Shown here: positions 13,344 through 22,081 of the stretch, in pieces
Position numbering within the stretch: position 1 is the stretch's first letter
How the letters are laid out: each line of letters begins with the position of its first letter
Origin: a virus
Length of the DNA stretch: 40,076 bases
Direction: 5' to 3' (one strand)
Virus record (IMG/VR): IMGVR_UViG_3300034104_006466
Span: 1 to 40,076 of that record
The notes under the pieces: model-generated
Told to the model about the DNA's origin: nothing
Seen by the model: only the letters and a program-made list of their open reading frames with translations
Databases searched by the model: none
Made by a program: the position numbers and the translations under genes

Positions 13344-15428
13344 TTATAAATTTAAACCATAAGCAGTAAATGGTGGTTGTTGGTTGACGACAAGTCCTAC
13401 AGATGGTGGGGGTACTATGAATAGTTTGGTTTTAGAATTTAAAAAACGTTCGGTTTCCATACCTTGTTGTGAACTAAAAAATGATTGTACTGTCAAATTT
13501 GGTTGACCGTCTGGCATTGGACCAGTGGGTATACCTACTTTTTGAAATTCCTTTATGGTTTGTAATTGTGCTCTGACTTCCGAGTATCCGCTCCTAAATC
13601 TAGCTAGAGGCAATAAAATTGAAGGAATTTCTATACGTGAGCCTGTTAAGGCAATATCAAAAATGGATTGAATTTCATCAATAATACTTTGACATCGTTT
13701 GTAATCGCCAATCAATTTTGTAATTAATCCACCCACAGTTAGTAATTGAAGAATTATCGCATATTTTTTTGTTGCCGTGTTTTTTTGTAATTCCCTTACA
13801 ATCACTTTCAAAAGTAACACTAATTCTTTTTTTATTTCTTGTACCAATATTTTAATAAATTTTTCGATGACTCTAGTTAACAAGTTGATAAATAATTTAC
13901 TGAAAACTTCGGCGAAATCTACCAAGTTATTTACTTTATCAAAAACTTGTCGATAACCAGTAAAACTAGCGGCAAACATTACATAAAACCCAAATAATAT
14001 TTTTGGTGTGATAAGTGAGGAAAACATAGCTTTTGGGATTGCTTTGAGAAGTTCTGTATCAACCACTAATTTAAGTTGAATCTCAGGTATGGCTACATTA
14101 TTTTCCAAATTATTTACAAAAGTGTTTTCTACTTGTTCAAAAACTTGAAGAATTTCATCAGGAGTGGAAGCGTTGAGAATATTCAATATTTCGGAATTTA
14201 TTTGTTCATTATTAACAGGTAGTTTTACATTAGAACAATCCTGAAACTCCACAACTCCCTTTCTTAAATTATCAATCGTATAATCAATTTCTCTAAGATC
14301 AATATCTGAAAATTCAAAAAAAGATGAGTCCACATTTTGTGTCGGAGAAATTTTGGATATTCCTGATACGTCAATTTCTTCCCGATTATCAAAACACAAT
14401 CCTAAAACTCTTTCTATTAATAATTGCCACTTAGTTTTTGTTTCAAGTTGTTGAGATGATAAATTCGATTGTATACTCAGAGACCCACATAATACATCAA
14501 AAATTTGACCAAATAGATTTTGAAGATTCACAACTTCCAATGTACTGTAATAATCTGTCAGAAATTGGGATATAACATTTTTACCATTTAATCTGTTGAT
14601 TAAATCTACTTTATAAAAAGTACCTTGGTTACCTAGATTATCTATAGTTGTGTATTCAACATTGAATAAAGCTTGATTTGATAGTCCATTATAGAAATTT
14701 CCAGTAGTACTCAAATAGGATTGTCCTGGTGTCTGAGTGAGGGCATATAAATCTTTGTTGAATGGTTGTGTACCATTTATTTGAGTATTGAAAGTAGTTC
14801 CAGTTTCATAGTATATTTTACCTATCAAACTATTAGGGTCATTTTGTAAAATACCAAATAAATCTAAAGATTGTAAAGGAATATAGATAGATGTGGTGTT
14901 TGAACCCGTCTGATTTAAAATATTAGAAATGTCAATACCCAAAAAAGTTTGCTCTTGGGAACAACCGAGTTGTTTAATGACCTCATCTAACAAAAGTTCT
15001 GGCAATTCCGATATAGTTTTGTTAAATGAACGAACAAAAATCATTTTAATAGAATCTACTTTGGACTTTGGATTATCTACTTTATTTTTAGTTTTGTCTT
15101 CTTCATTTTCAAATCTATTTTTTTCAGGACTGACACCACCTTCAATACCGTTCCCTTTTTTTGTTGATTGGTTTACTACGTCTTTAATAGGAATGATTTT
15201 TAAAGTTCCGATAAGTTCTTCCAACTTATTTCTGACTTTTCTTTGGTATTGCTTTTTTTGATCTTGAATTTTCTTGACTTGTTCGACAATTTTTTTTTCG
15301 TCAATTTCTAAATTTACTTGTCGTTTTTTTACAAGTTCTTCTTGTTGATTTTGAACTTCGTTGTAACTAGCTACAGCTTCTATTTCATTTCGAAGTTCTT
15401 GCCATTGTTCGTCATAAACACCACCCAT
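13344..15428 (-). CDS. Large virion/baseplate-type protein with hydrophobic helices
   Basis: No firm family. The 694-residue product begins with an amphipathic helical coiled coil (about 1-75, Gln/Lys/Glu-rich), followed by a Lys/Asn-rich linker (about 85-125). A mixed region (about 125-450) carries Gly/Tyr/Gln-rich strands. Then come two hydrophobic stretches: residues ~465-490 (AIPKAMFSSLITPKILFGFY and on) and ~510-572 (long leucine/isoleucine-rich helices). The C-terminus ends PPFTAYGLNL. I recall comparable 'P-K-x-L/I-x-P-K-(I/V)-L' segments in structural proteins of T4-like marine phages, but no role is known to me. It is next to the gp5-like gene, so a baseplate or tail role is plausible. 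The start at 15428 precedes the stop of the upstream gene by one base. Confidence 0.65.
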   Translation of the reverse strand: MGGVYDEQWQELRNEIEAVASYNEVQNQQEELVKKRQVNLEIDEKKIVEQVKKIQDQKKQYQRKVRNKLEELIGTLKIIPIKDVVNQSTKKGNGIEGGVSPEKNRFENEEDKTKNKVDNPKSKVDSIKMIFVRSFNKTISELPELLLDEVIKQLGCSQEQTFLGIDISNILNQTGSNTTSIYIPLQSLDLFGILQNDPNSLIGKIYYETGTTFNTQINGTQPFNKDLYALTQTPGQSYLSTTGNFYNGLSNQALFNVEYTTIDNLGNQGTFYKVDLINRLNGKNVISQFLTDYYSTLEVVNLQNLFGQIFDVLCGSLSIQSNLSSQQLETKTKWQLLIERVLGLCFDNREEIDVSGISKISPTQNVDSSFFEFSDIDLREIDYTIDNLRKGVVEFQDCSNVKLPVNNEQINSEILNILNASTPDEILQVFEQVENTFVNNLENNVAIPEIQLKLVVDTELLKAIPKAMFSSLITPKILFGFYVMFAASFTGYRQVFDKVNNLVDFAEVFSKLFINLLTRVIEKFIKILVQEIKKELVLLLKVIVRELQKNTATKKYAIILQLLTVGGLITKLIGDYKRCQSIIDEIQSIFDIALTGSRIEIPSILLPLARFRSGYSEVRAQLQTIKEFQKVGIPTGPMPDGQPNLTVQSFFSSQQGMETERFLNSKTKLFIVPPPSVGLVVNQQPPFTAYGLNL

Positions 15429-15429
15429 T

Positions 15430-15801
15430 TCATTTGGTCATTTTATATTTGTCGTCTTCTAATGATTCAACATCTTTTAAAATAAGAGATTGTAACATTT
15501 CTTCGTCAATATCGGTTAATGACATATCAGACTGTTTATTTACTGATTTTTCCCAAATTGTTGATTGGAGTTTAGCTAAAGTAAGTTTTTTTTCAACAAC
15601 ATCATTTATGATTTTTTGTTGTTTTTCCAATACAGGTCCAATACTTTGCATATCCTCAGGGTCTTTCAAGAATGATAACATTTTATTCTGAACTCTGATT
15701 GCAGTAGTTCTTTGTTCAACAAGTTCATTGTAAATTTCTTGAAGAAGAGCAAGAACTGAGTCCTTGGATAAATTAATTTCTTTTTTTCTAGCTGTTGCCA
15801 T
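15430..15801 (-). CDS. Uncharacterised helical protein, 123 residues
   Basis: No family recognised. The product is helical and Lys/Glu/Gln-rich, with likely coiled-coil segments at about 10-45 and 60-100 and an acidic C-terminal third. It is the first gene of the run coding for baseplate-type proteins and lies 27 nt downstream of the late sigma factor gene. The spacer contains a TATTTAT motif 5 nt from the ATG at 15801. Its small size and coupling to the 694-residue protein (1-nt gap) suggest a partner or assembly factor. Confidence 0.6.
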   Translation of the reverse strand: MATARKKEINLSKDSVLALLQEIYNELVEQRTTAIRVQNKMLSFLKDPEDMQSIGPVLEKQQKIINDVVEKKLTLAKLQSTIWEKSVNKQSDMSLTDIDEEMLQSLILKDVESLEDDKYKMTK

Positions 15802-15806
15802 AACAA

Positions 15807-15813
15807 ATAAATA
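15807..15813 (-). promoter_or_regulatory. Putative late promoter motif TATTTAT before the baseplate unit
   Basis: On the minus strand ACTATTTATTTGTTATG places the motif only 5 nt before the start codon at 15801, in the 27-nt gap after the sigma factor gene. If the motif is a -10 element, the transcript would be nearly leaderless. Confidence 0.37.
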
Positions 15814-15828
15814 GTTTAAAAACGATTA

Positions 15829-16554
15829 TTAATCGATTAGTTTGTTCAAAACACTTAAATACAATTTTTTAAACTTTTTCATCGACGATCGTATTTCTTT
15901 TGTATTAAGATTTGTCATTTCTCTAATCGAGAGGAGTATGATGTTTTTATTGTATTTGTTATTTTCTGTACCCTCAAAGTTTGTTTTATAGTTTTCGAAT
16001 AGTTCTAAAAGTGATATCCCTAACTTTACTTCATTTTCTGATAAATTACCCGATTCCAAATATAATTTAAGATCTGTTATAAATACTTGTATGATGTCAT
16101 CGGCTTCTGTTTTTTCATTTTCCAAATAATAAATCATATCTGGTCTATTCTCTAAAGTAGGTGAAATATCTTCATAAGACACATTTCTATTGGTGTCTTT
16201 TTGGTCTTTTATGATTTGACCCATCAAATAATTTTTACATATTGTCCCAAAGTAAGAATATGCTTTTTTATTTTTAGCTGGTTTGAATTTCTCAACTTTA
16301 GTCATCAAAAAACCATGAGTATCATTATGGATTTCAATAAAATCCATATCTTTACGATACAATTTATACCTCCTAATAATGGAGGATATCATTTTATCTA
16401 GGGGACCCTTTAAATAGGTATTATAGATGATATTTCTTTCTTCAGCCGAATCTGTCTGAAGAAATTTAAGGACAGCATCTTCCTCCCTCTGATCAAAATA
16501 ATTTTCTTTTGAAACCTTTTTAAGTTTCTTATTTTCTATTTTCTCGATGGACAT
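15829..16554 (-). CDS. 55: Late-transcription sigma factor (gp55-like)
   Basis: T4 gp55 is a minimal sigma-70-family protein that directs host RNA polymerase to late promoters containing TATAAATA. The 241-residue product here, longer than T4 gp55 (185), has the sigma region 2 signature at about residues 55-118: IIRRYKLYRKDMDF, FKPAKNKKAYSYFGTICKNY and LMGQIIKDQKD. It has no full-length region 4 visible; the C-terminus (IREMTNLNTKEIRSSMKKFK) could act as a small DNA-binding helix pair. It overlaps the glycosyltransferase gene upstream by one base (TAATG) and so is the last gene of the 20-kb glycan run. The repeated TATTTAT motifs nearby are candidate targets. Confidence 0.85.
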   Translation of the reverse strand: MSIEKIENKKLKKVSKENYFDQREEDAVLKFLQTDSAEERNIIYNTYLKGPLDKMISSIIRRYKLYRKDMDFIEIHNDTHGFLMTKVEKFKPAKNKKAYSYFGTICKNYLMGQIIKDQKDTNRNVSYEDISPTLENRPDMIYYLENEKTEADDIIQVFITDLKLYLESGNLSENEVKLGISLLELFENYKTNFEGTENNKYNKNIILLSIREMTNLNTKEIRSSMKKFKKLYLSVLNKLID

Positions 16555-17357
16555 TAACCCATTTGTGTATCAAACTTTATGTTTCTGTCATCTTTGAAAT
16601 AAAATTCTTTTTTAGCCGCGGCAATCCAAAATTTGACTTCATCTTCTGTCATCGTAGTAGTACCATTTTTGTAGTTCCAAAAAATAGACCCTTCTCTCAT
16701 AGTGGTGTGCTTGTATCCTATTCTTGGAATTGTCATAATTTTCGCGGAATTATATGTCATTCTTAAAAGAAATTCATACACGAATGTCAATTTCATCGAG
16801 GGTTTAAATCCTCCAATTTCCAAATAATTAGATTTTTTAACTACACAACCCGATGTCTGAAAATTTTGATACTGTAGTAGTGTTTCATTGGATAAATACC
16901 CAATTTCTTGAGAAAAATTAGCAGCAAAAGTGGCTTCGTTAGTAAACCCTAAAAACACTCCTTTATCATCGACATCCACAACTATAGGTAGAAAAACATC
17001 CACCTCAGGATAGAATTTGATATACTTTTGGACATTTCTAAACCAAACATTAGAATACTCGTCATCAAATTCAAGAAAACTTACATATGTTGACTGAGCA
17101 TTTTCAATACCATAATTAAGTTGTGATTGAAAATTTGGAGTCTCAGTGTAAGGTAATAATTTAACATTCAAATTATCAAAATTATAATTTTTTAGTTTTT
17201 CTACTAAAGTTTCTTCTTCAGTATGAACAATTATTAACTCATTGAGTGAAACCTCTTGTATTTGTAGAGATTTAATCGCTTTGTCAAAGTATTCATCAAA
17301 ATCTCTAACCAATCCTGATTTTATAGGTAAAATAACACTTATATCTAAACTTTCCAT
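16554..17357 (-). CDS. Glycosyltransferase family 2
   Basis: The 267-residue product fits the GT2 GT-A fold. It starts SLDISVILPIKSG, followed by a nucleotide-binding half. A DxD-like acidic motif lies at about residues 96-100 (EFDDE), and a central segment SGCVVKKSNYLEIGGFKP is typical of GT2 acceptor-side sequence. It transfers a sugar from a nucleotide donor to an unknown acceptor in the cytoplasm. It couples to the gp55-like gene through TAATG and is preceded by a GT4-type gene with a 1-nt gap. Substrate cannot be deduced. Confidence 0.85.
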   Translation of the reverse strand: MESLDISVILPIKSGLVRDFDEYFDKAIKSLQIQEVSLNELIIVHTEEETLVEKLKNYNFDNLNVKLLPYTETPNFQSQLNYGIENAQSTYVSFLEFDDEYSNVWFRNVQKYIKFYPEVDVFLPIVVDVDDKGVFLGFTNEATFAANFSQEIGYLSNETLLQYQNFQTSGCVVKKSNYLEIGGFKPSMKLTFVYEFLLRMTYNSAKIMTIPRIGYKHTTMREGSIFWNYKNGTTTMTEDEVKFWIAAAKKEFYFKDDRNIKFDTQMG

Positions 17358-17358
17358 T

Positions 17359-18414
17359 TTATTTTTGATTTAGTTGGTTTAATTGTTGAAAGAAAAATTC
17401 TTTTCTTTTTATTTGAAATTCGTTAAATATTCTGACAACCTCAGTGTCGAAATCTTCAGTCATTCTGTAACTATTTGCTGTAGTTTCACCTTCACTATAC
17501 AATGTGGGTAAAACACTATCCTCTAACCATGTTTGTGCAAAATCAGCAATAACATCGACAATTTGTAATGTATTTTCAACCCATACACCATTTTTTTCAT
17601 TCATCCATTCAGGTTTCAAATTTGGAATTTTACCTATTACTGGAATTCCTGACGCCATACACTCTATAGGGAAGGTACCAAACGATGATGTTGAATCTAA
17701 CCATACTCCCAAAAACGCATCATTCATAGCATTTGCAAACTCTTCCTCACTTAAACCTCTAAGGTCTCTAAACGTGAAAAATCTAAATTGAGGATATTTG
17801 AGATAGAAACTTTTAATTAAATTAAGTCCTTCCCTCTGTTCTCTAGTATGAACTAAAATAATTGGTTTTGGTGGATGAGTCTGTTTCACAAAACAATCTG
17901 AAATTGTAGGTCTAATGATATCAAAAGAAACGTTTCTCATTATTTTCGATATTTCTTCCTTTTGAGTCTCAGAAGTAGCGATACATTTATAAAATCCGTA
18001 TTGTTGCCATGTTGCTCCTGGACTCAAAGTTTCTAAAACGTGATCATACGCCTGACAAAGAACAATCTTACCACAAGGTAAATTTTTAACTTGTTCCATA
18101 ACAAATCCGAAAATTTCAGGAATTACCAAAATATCTTCAGGAGCAATTTGTAAATTTGTACCTTCAATCACTTGAAACTCTAATCCTTCGTACTTCCTAA
18201 AAGACCAACTATCTATTGGCATATAATCAGGTTTTTCATACAACATAACAATTTTATATCCATCCTTACTTAAGGAACTAGCAATGTCATAAATGAATCT
18301 AATAGATGCTTTTGCATTTCCTTTAGTGTCTTGAACAAAGAAATATATTTTGTTCGATTTGGTATCTATGTTGTAAAGAGACCTCTGTAGATTTTGTTTT
18401 AAATCTTCACTCAT
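17359..18414 (-). CDS. Glycosyltransferase, GT4/GT1-type GT-B fold
   Basis: The 351-residue product has the two-domain GT-B layout. A first Rossmann half opens KIYFFVQDTKGNAKASIRF. The second half has the EX7E-like donor site SSFGTFPIECMASGIPVIGK at about residues 243-262 (Glu251), followed by NGVWVEN. It probably uses a nucleotide sugar donor in glycan assembly. A 4-nt gap separates it from the 90-residue gene upstream. Its C-terminus is Gln/Leu/Asn-rich (FFFQQLNQLNQK). Confidence 0.8.
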   Translation of the reverse strand: MSEDLKQNLQRSLYNIDTKSNKIYFFVQDTKGNAKASIRFIYDIASSLSKDGYKIVMLYEKPDYMPIDSWSFRKYEGLEFQVIEGTNLQIAPEDILVIPEIFGFVMEQVKNLPCGKIVLCQAYDHVLETLSPGATWQQYGFYKCIATSETQKEEISKIMRNVSFDIIRPTISDCFVKQTHPPKPIILVHTREQREGLNLIKSFYLKYPQFRFFTFRDLRGLSEEEFANAMNDAFLGVWLDSTSSFGTFPIECMASGIPVIGKIPNLKPEWMNEKNGVWVENTLQIVDVIADFAQTWLEDSVLPTLYSEGETTANSYRMTEDFDTEVVRIFNEFQIKRKEFFFQQLNQLNQK

Positions 18415-18418
18415 TTTG

Positions 18419-18691
18419 TTATAATTTTTGAATAAATTTATTAAATAACATAGTGTTCCATGCTAATCTGAAAGAAACACTTAAATCATTAGAATTTTTA
18501 CTTGCGATCATTTTTTCATCAACGGGTTGCATTTCTGAAAAAATTACATCTGTTAAAGTTTTTACTATTTCAAACTTAATTACGGAAATATGTTGATTTT
18601 CACCTGTTCCCGAAAAGTCTGGCCTATCTATAAAATTATCAATTGCGTTGATATTAAGATAGTATTGTTCTCCTAAAACGTCTAGCATCAT
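18419..18691 (-). CDS. Uncharacterised 90-residue protein
   Basis: No family recognised. The product has two hydrophobic-strand/helix blocks and the segment VSFRLAWNTMLFNKFIQKL at its C-terminus. The ATG at 18691 overlaps the stop of the HAD-like gene (ATGA), which supports this start over the next codon, also ATG. It lies inside the glycan run between a GT4 gene and a HAD-like gene, so it may be a small partner of either. Confidence 0.55.
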   Translation of the reverse strand: MMLDVLGEQYYLNINAIDNFIDRPDFSGTGENQHISVIKFEIVKTLTDVIFSEMQPVDEKMIASKNSNDLSVSFRLAWNTMLFNKFIQKL

Positions 18692-19284
18692 ATTAAATTT
18701 TTTACAAGTTCTGAAAGTTCTGTGATCGAACTTATAGAATATTTTATTTTTATATCAGAATTATAAGGTTTTTCGAATTTAATTAAAGTTTTATTTTTGT
18801 TAATTTGTAATAATTCGGGGTCTGTTGTTAATAAAATATCAAATTCTTTCCATATTTTGTTTTTGGTTTTGTTATTATAAAAAACAATTTTTTCAATTTC
18901 ACATCCGAATTTGGATACGAAGAACAAGGTTGCTGGTTTACTTTTACCTACTTGTTTTGAAATTAACAAAAACTCTACTTTACCAAAATACTCTTTATAA
19001 ATTTCATTTAAAATATGAAATGTGCCCATCTCAGTTGATGGGGCATGTCCAAAAATTTGCATAGTAAATTCGTTGAACATAAAGTTATAATATTCGTCGT
19101 CATTTTTAAAATTGAAATGATTTCGGTAATCATTAGTGTTATAAGGTTTATAGATTTCAAATTTGAAATCATCATCGACCAACTCTAATTCATCAATAAA
19201 GAACTTTTGATAAATTTGTTCTATTTTTTCGAATGTATCCCTTAAAACACCTTCTATATCAATTGCTATCCGAACTTTTGCCAT
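18688..19284 (-). CDS. HAD-like hydrolase with altered motif I
   Basis: The 198-residue product begins VRIAIDIEGVLRDTFEK, a HAD motif I in which the usual D-x-D is D9-x-E11. A second-half Lys (VGKSKPATLFFVSKFG) and a late DILLTTDPELL fit HAD motifs III and IV. HAD enzymes are usually phosphatases, often nucleotidase-like in phages. The D-to-E change at the acid/base position would weaken phosphatase activity, so it may be a phosphatase variant or a repurposed binding domain. It overlaps the GDP-mannose-epimerase gene by 26 nt at its 5' end and the 90-residue gene by 3 nt (ATGA). Confidence 0.65.
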   Translation of the reverse strand: MAKVRIAIDIEGVLRDTFEKIEQIYQKFFIDELELVDDDFKFEIYKPYNTNDYRNHFNFKNDDEYYNFMFNEFTMQIFGHAPSTEMGTFHILNEIYKEYFGKVEFLLISKQVGKSKPATLFFVSKFGCEIEKIVFYNNKTKNKIWKEFDILLTTDPELLQINKNKTLIKFEKPYNSDIKIKYSISSITELSELVKNLI

Positions 19285-20401
19285 ACTTTTTTTTGTTTAC
19301 CATTTCTTGAATCCAAGTGTAGGTTTTTTTCATACCATCTCTTAAAGTCATAGAACTTTCCCACCCCACTTTTTCTTTATAAAGTTTATTGTCTGAATTT
19401 CTACCTCTCACACCAGTTGGACACTTGAATCCGTATTTGTTTAAAAATTGATCACCATCAATGTTTGTTATTTTTATATCTTTACCTGAAATATCTATAG
19501 CGATCTGAGCTAATTCATTTATTGAGACCATTTCTTCCGATCCGATATTAACTGGACCTGTGAAATCACTTTTCATAAGTCGTAAAACGGCTTCTACACA
19601 TTCTTCAACATACAAGAAGGAACGTGTTTGTTTTCCATCCCCCCACACTTCAATTTCGTATTCAGGTCTCGTTTGACCTATTATTTTTGTAGCGTCATCT
19701 ATTTCTGCAACTTTCCTACACATGGCTGCTGGTGATTTTTCTTTACCACCAACCCATGTCCCTTGAGGACCAAATATATTGTGAAATCTAGCAATTCTAA
19801 CATTCAAACCATAATTTCGTGCAAATGCGAGAAATAATCTTTCAGAAAATAATTTTTCCCAACCATATTCTGAATCTGGATTTGCGGGATATGCGGATGA
19901 TTCTTCACAATTTGGATTGTCAGGGTCAAGTTGGTTATGTTCAGGATACATACAAGCAGAAGATGAATAAAATAATTTACCAACTTTTGTTTTTACACAT
20001 TCATGAGCAACATTAAGATTTATCATTGCCGAATTATGCATTACATCTGCGTCATGTTCTCCTGTAAAGATGTATCCAGCGCCCCCCATATCAGCGGCCA
20101 ATTGATATACTTCATCAAACCCTATTTCTTTGGAAAAAGGTTGTTTGAGATAGTGAAATGGTTGGGGATAGTTACCATTATTAACTTCTAATCTCATAAC
20201 GGCTTTTACATTGTGAGGATCCCTTAAATCATAAGTAAGAAATTCATCACAAATTTCATTTTCTTTGAAATACTCGTGTTTTTTCAAATCAACGACACGT
20301 ACATAATGTCCTTCTGATTTCAGTCGTTTAGCTAAATGTCCACCTATAAAACCACCACCACCAAGTATCAATATATTTTTATTTTTTCTCATTTTTTTCA
20401 A
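19259..20401 (-). CDS. GDP-mannose 3,5-epimerase
   Basis: GDP-mannose 3,5-epimerase converts GDP-D-mannose to GDP-L-galactose (and GDP-L-gulose). The 380-residue product matches the plant-type enzyme across its length. It has Rossmann GGGGFIG (about 14-20), LAADMGGAGYI, the catalytic pair region YSSSACMYPE (Cys150) with YGWEK (Tyr179, Lys183), RFHNIFGPQGTWVGGKEKSP (Lys222) and the C-terminal GVRGRNSDNKLYKEKVGW. This is a specific, strong family match. The start could be the ATG at 20401 or at 20392; both overlap the upstream gene. It provides an L-galactose-type donor or a precursor for further steps in the glycan cluster, which also contains fucosyltransferase-type enzymes that may accept GDP-L-sugars. 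Confidence 0.9.
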   Translation of the reverse strand: MKKMRKNKNILILGGGGFIGGHLAKRLKSEGHYVRVVDLKKHEYFKENEICDEFLTYDLRDPHNVKAVMRLEVNNGNYPQPFHYLKQPFSKEIGFDEVYQLAADMGGAGYIFTGEHDADVMHNSAMINLNVAHECVKTKVGKLFYSSSACMYPEHNQLDPDNPNCEESSAYPANPDSEYGWEKLFSERLFLAFARNYGLNVRIARFHNIFGPQGTWVGGKEKSPAAMCRKVAEIDDATKIIGQTRPEYEIEVWGDGKQTRSFLYVEECVEAVLRLMKSDFTGPVNIGSEEMVSINELAQIAIDISGKDIKITNIDGDQFLNKYGFKCPTGVRGRNSDNKLYKEKVGWESSMTLRDGMKKTYTWIQEMVNKKKYGKSSDSN

Positions 20402-21470
20402 TTTCTATTAAAACCATATCTTTAATTAAATTTATTAACTTAATTGTGATTCCAGGCCATTCGGGGTAATCTTTTTTAAATTTATTAAAATTTGTTACAT
20501 AGTAAATGTGGTCACCAATTCTATTTTCAGAAATTGTTTCATATTTATTCCACATTTTCCAACCTTCAACATTTTGAAAACAAATATCATTTATTAGTCT
20601 GATAGCTTCTATTATAGAAATAGAGTTTTCTATTCCACCGCCAGCATTATAAACTTCACCTGACTTTGGATTTTGATGAAAATACCAAAACATATTTACC
20701 AAGTCATAAGAATGTATATTGTCCCTCACTTGTTTTCCCTTATATCCATATATTTTATATTCCTTATCGTTAACAACGCACTTAATCAAGTAGGACAAAA
20801 ATCCGTGTAACTCAGTTCCCGCATGATTGGGACCTGTCAAACATCCACCTCTAAAACATACGGTATTCATTCCAAAATATTTTCCATACTCTTGTACTAA
20901 CAAATCGGCAGACAACTTCGAAACTCCAAAAAGTGAATGAAGACATGTATCTACAGACATTTTTTCATCAATAGAGTTTTTATAATTAGAATCATTGAGA
21001 ACAAATCTAAATTCAGTTTCTTTTATTTTTAGTTTATTTGGATTGTCCCCATAAACTTTATTTGTTGAAGTAAAAATAAAAGAAGATTTTGGACAATAAA
21101 TTCGTGTGAGTTCTAATAAATTTAGAGTACCTAAAGCATTAACTTCAAAATCTGTTAGAGGTTCTTTCGCGGCCCAATCATGAGATGGTTGAGCCGCTGT
21201 ATGGATTATAATTTCTATTTGTGAATTAAATTTTTCGAAAATTGATTGTAAATCTGAATAGTTTCTTATATCCAACTCGTAAAATTGAAATAAACTATCG
21301 TATGTTTTCTGTAACATACGAGTGGTTAACTCAGTTGATGCATCTTTACCGAAAAAATAGGATCTCATATGATTGTCTACCCCAATCACAACATAGCCTT
21401 TGTTGATAAAAAATTTTGTTGCTTCAGAACCTATAAGACCAGAAGAACCAGTAACAAGTGCAATTTTCAT
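20379..21470 (-). CDS. NAD-dependent epimerase, CDP-paratose/tyvelose 2-epimerase-like
   Basis: The 363-residue short-chain dehydrogenase/reductase-type protein has TGSSGLIG (about 7-14), HTAAQPSHDWAAKEP, STNKVYGDNP and LFGVSKLSADLLVQEYGKYF, then FRGGCLTGPNHAGTELHGFL and YGYKGKQVRDNIHSYDL. These blocks match proteins annotated as CDP-paratose 2-epimerase in cyanobacteria and others. The usual catalytic YxxxK is FGVSK here (Phe181, Lys185); from memory that substitution is common in this subfamily. It likely interconverts a nucleotide-linked sugar, possibly a dideoxy sugar; no dTDP or CDP pathway gene for the precursor is seen in the window. It overlaps the methyltransferase gene by 4 nt (ATGA). 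Confidence 0.82.
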   Translation of the reverse strand: MKIALVTGSSGLIGSEATKFFINKGYVVIGVDNHMRSYFFGKDASTELTTRMLQKTYDSLFQFYELDIRNYSDLQSIFEKFNSQIEIIIHTAAQPSHDWAAKEPLTDFEVNALGTLNLLELTRIYCPKSSFIFTSTNKVYGDNPNKLKIKETEFRFVLNDSNYKNSIDEKMSVDTCLHSLFGVSKLSADLLVQEYGKYFGMNTVCFRGGCLTGPNHAGTELHGFLSYLIKCVVNDKEYKIYGYKGKQVRDNIHSYDLVNMFWYFHQNPKSGEVYNAGGGIENSISIIEAIRLINDICFQNVEGWKMWNKYETISENRIGDHIYYVTNFNKFKKDYPEWPGITIKLINLIKDMVLIEIEKNEKK

Positions 21471-22075
21471 TTAGGATTTTTTTTGAAAAAATAATCAATT
21501 CCAACATTACTATGAAAATAATATCCTTTAGTTACTAAAAATTCCTCAAACTTGGATTCAAAAAAATTATTTTCAACACAAATTAAGTCTATATTATAAT
21601 TCTCGAAATCAATTTTTTGTAAAATTTGTAATTCAGAACCTTCAGTATCGATTGACATAAAATCAATATTTTTGTTTTGGACAATTGATTCAAATTTCAA
21701 AGCTTCGATTTCAATTAGGTCTGAAGTACCACCATCTCTTCGTAATTCGTGTTGAATTCTTTGATAATGTTTTGGGTCATATGATTCATAGATACCGCTC
21801 AACATCTCTGTTGGTCCTGTGAGAACTAAAAATTTAACTTTGGTATTTTCGTTCCATACCGCACAATTTACACTTTTACATTTACGATTTTGAATCAATC
21901 TTTGAAATACTTTTGGGTGAGGCTCGATACAAATTCCTTCCCACCCCAAACTTTCTAACATTTTGGTATTATTGATTGAAATTCCATCGTGTGCTCCTAC
22001 ATCGACGAAAAAACCTTTAGTTTTATGTCCGAAAATATCAAGTAACTTTTTTTCAACTTGTTCTAAATGTGTCAT
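21467..22075 (-). CDS. FkbM-type methyltransferase (first of three)
   Basis: FkbM-family enzymes are SAM-dependent O-methyltransferases that often decorate sugars. The 202-residue product has the N-terminal SAM loop FVDVGAHDGISINNT (about 23-37), IEPHPKVFQRL, NCAVWNENT and the family's acidic motif MSIDTEGSELQILQKIDF (about 140-157). These are the standard FkbM blocks. It sits between the epimerase and a GT10-type gene with a 6-nt gap. Confidence 0.85.
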   Translation of the reverse strand: MTHLEQVEKKLLDIFGHKTKGFFVDVGAHDGISINNTKMLESLGWEGICIEPHPKVFQRLIQNRKCKSVNCAVWNENTKVKFLVLTGPTEMLSGIYESYDPKHYQRIQHELRRDGGTSDLIEIEALKFESIVQNKNIDFMSIDTEGSELQILQKIDFENYNIDLICVENNFFESKFEEFLVTKGYYFHSNVGIDYFFKKNPK

Positions 22076-22081
22076 TTCTGT

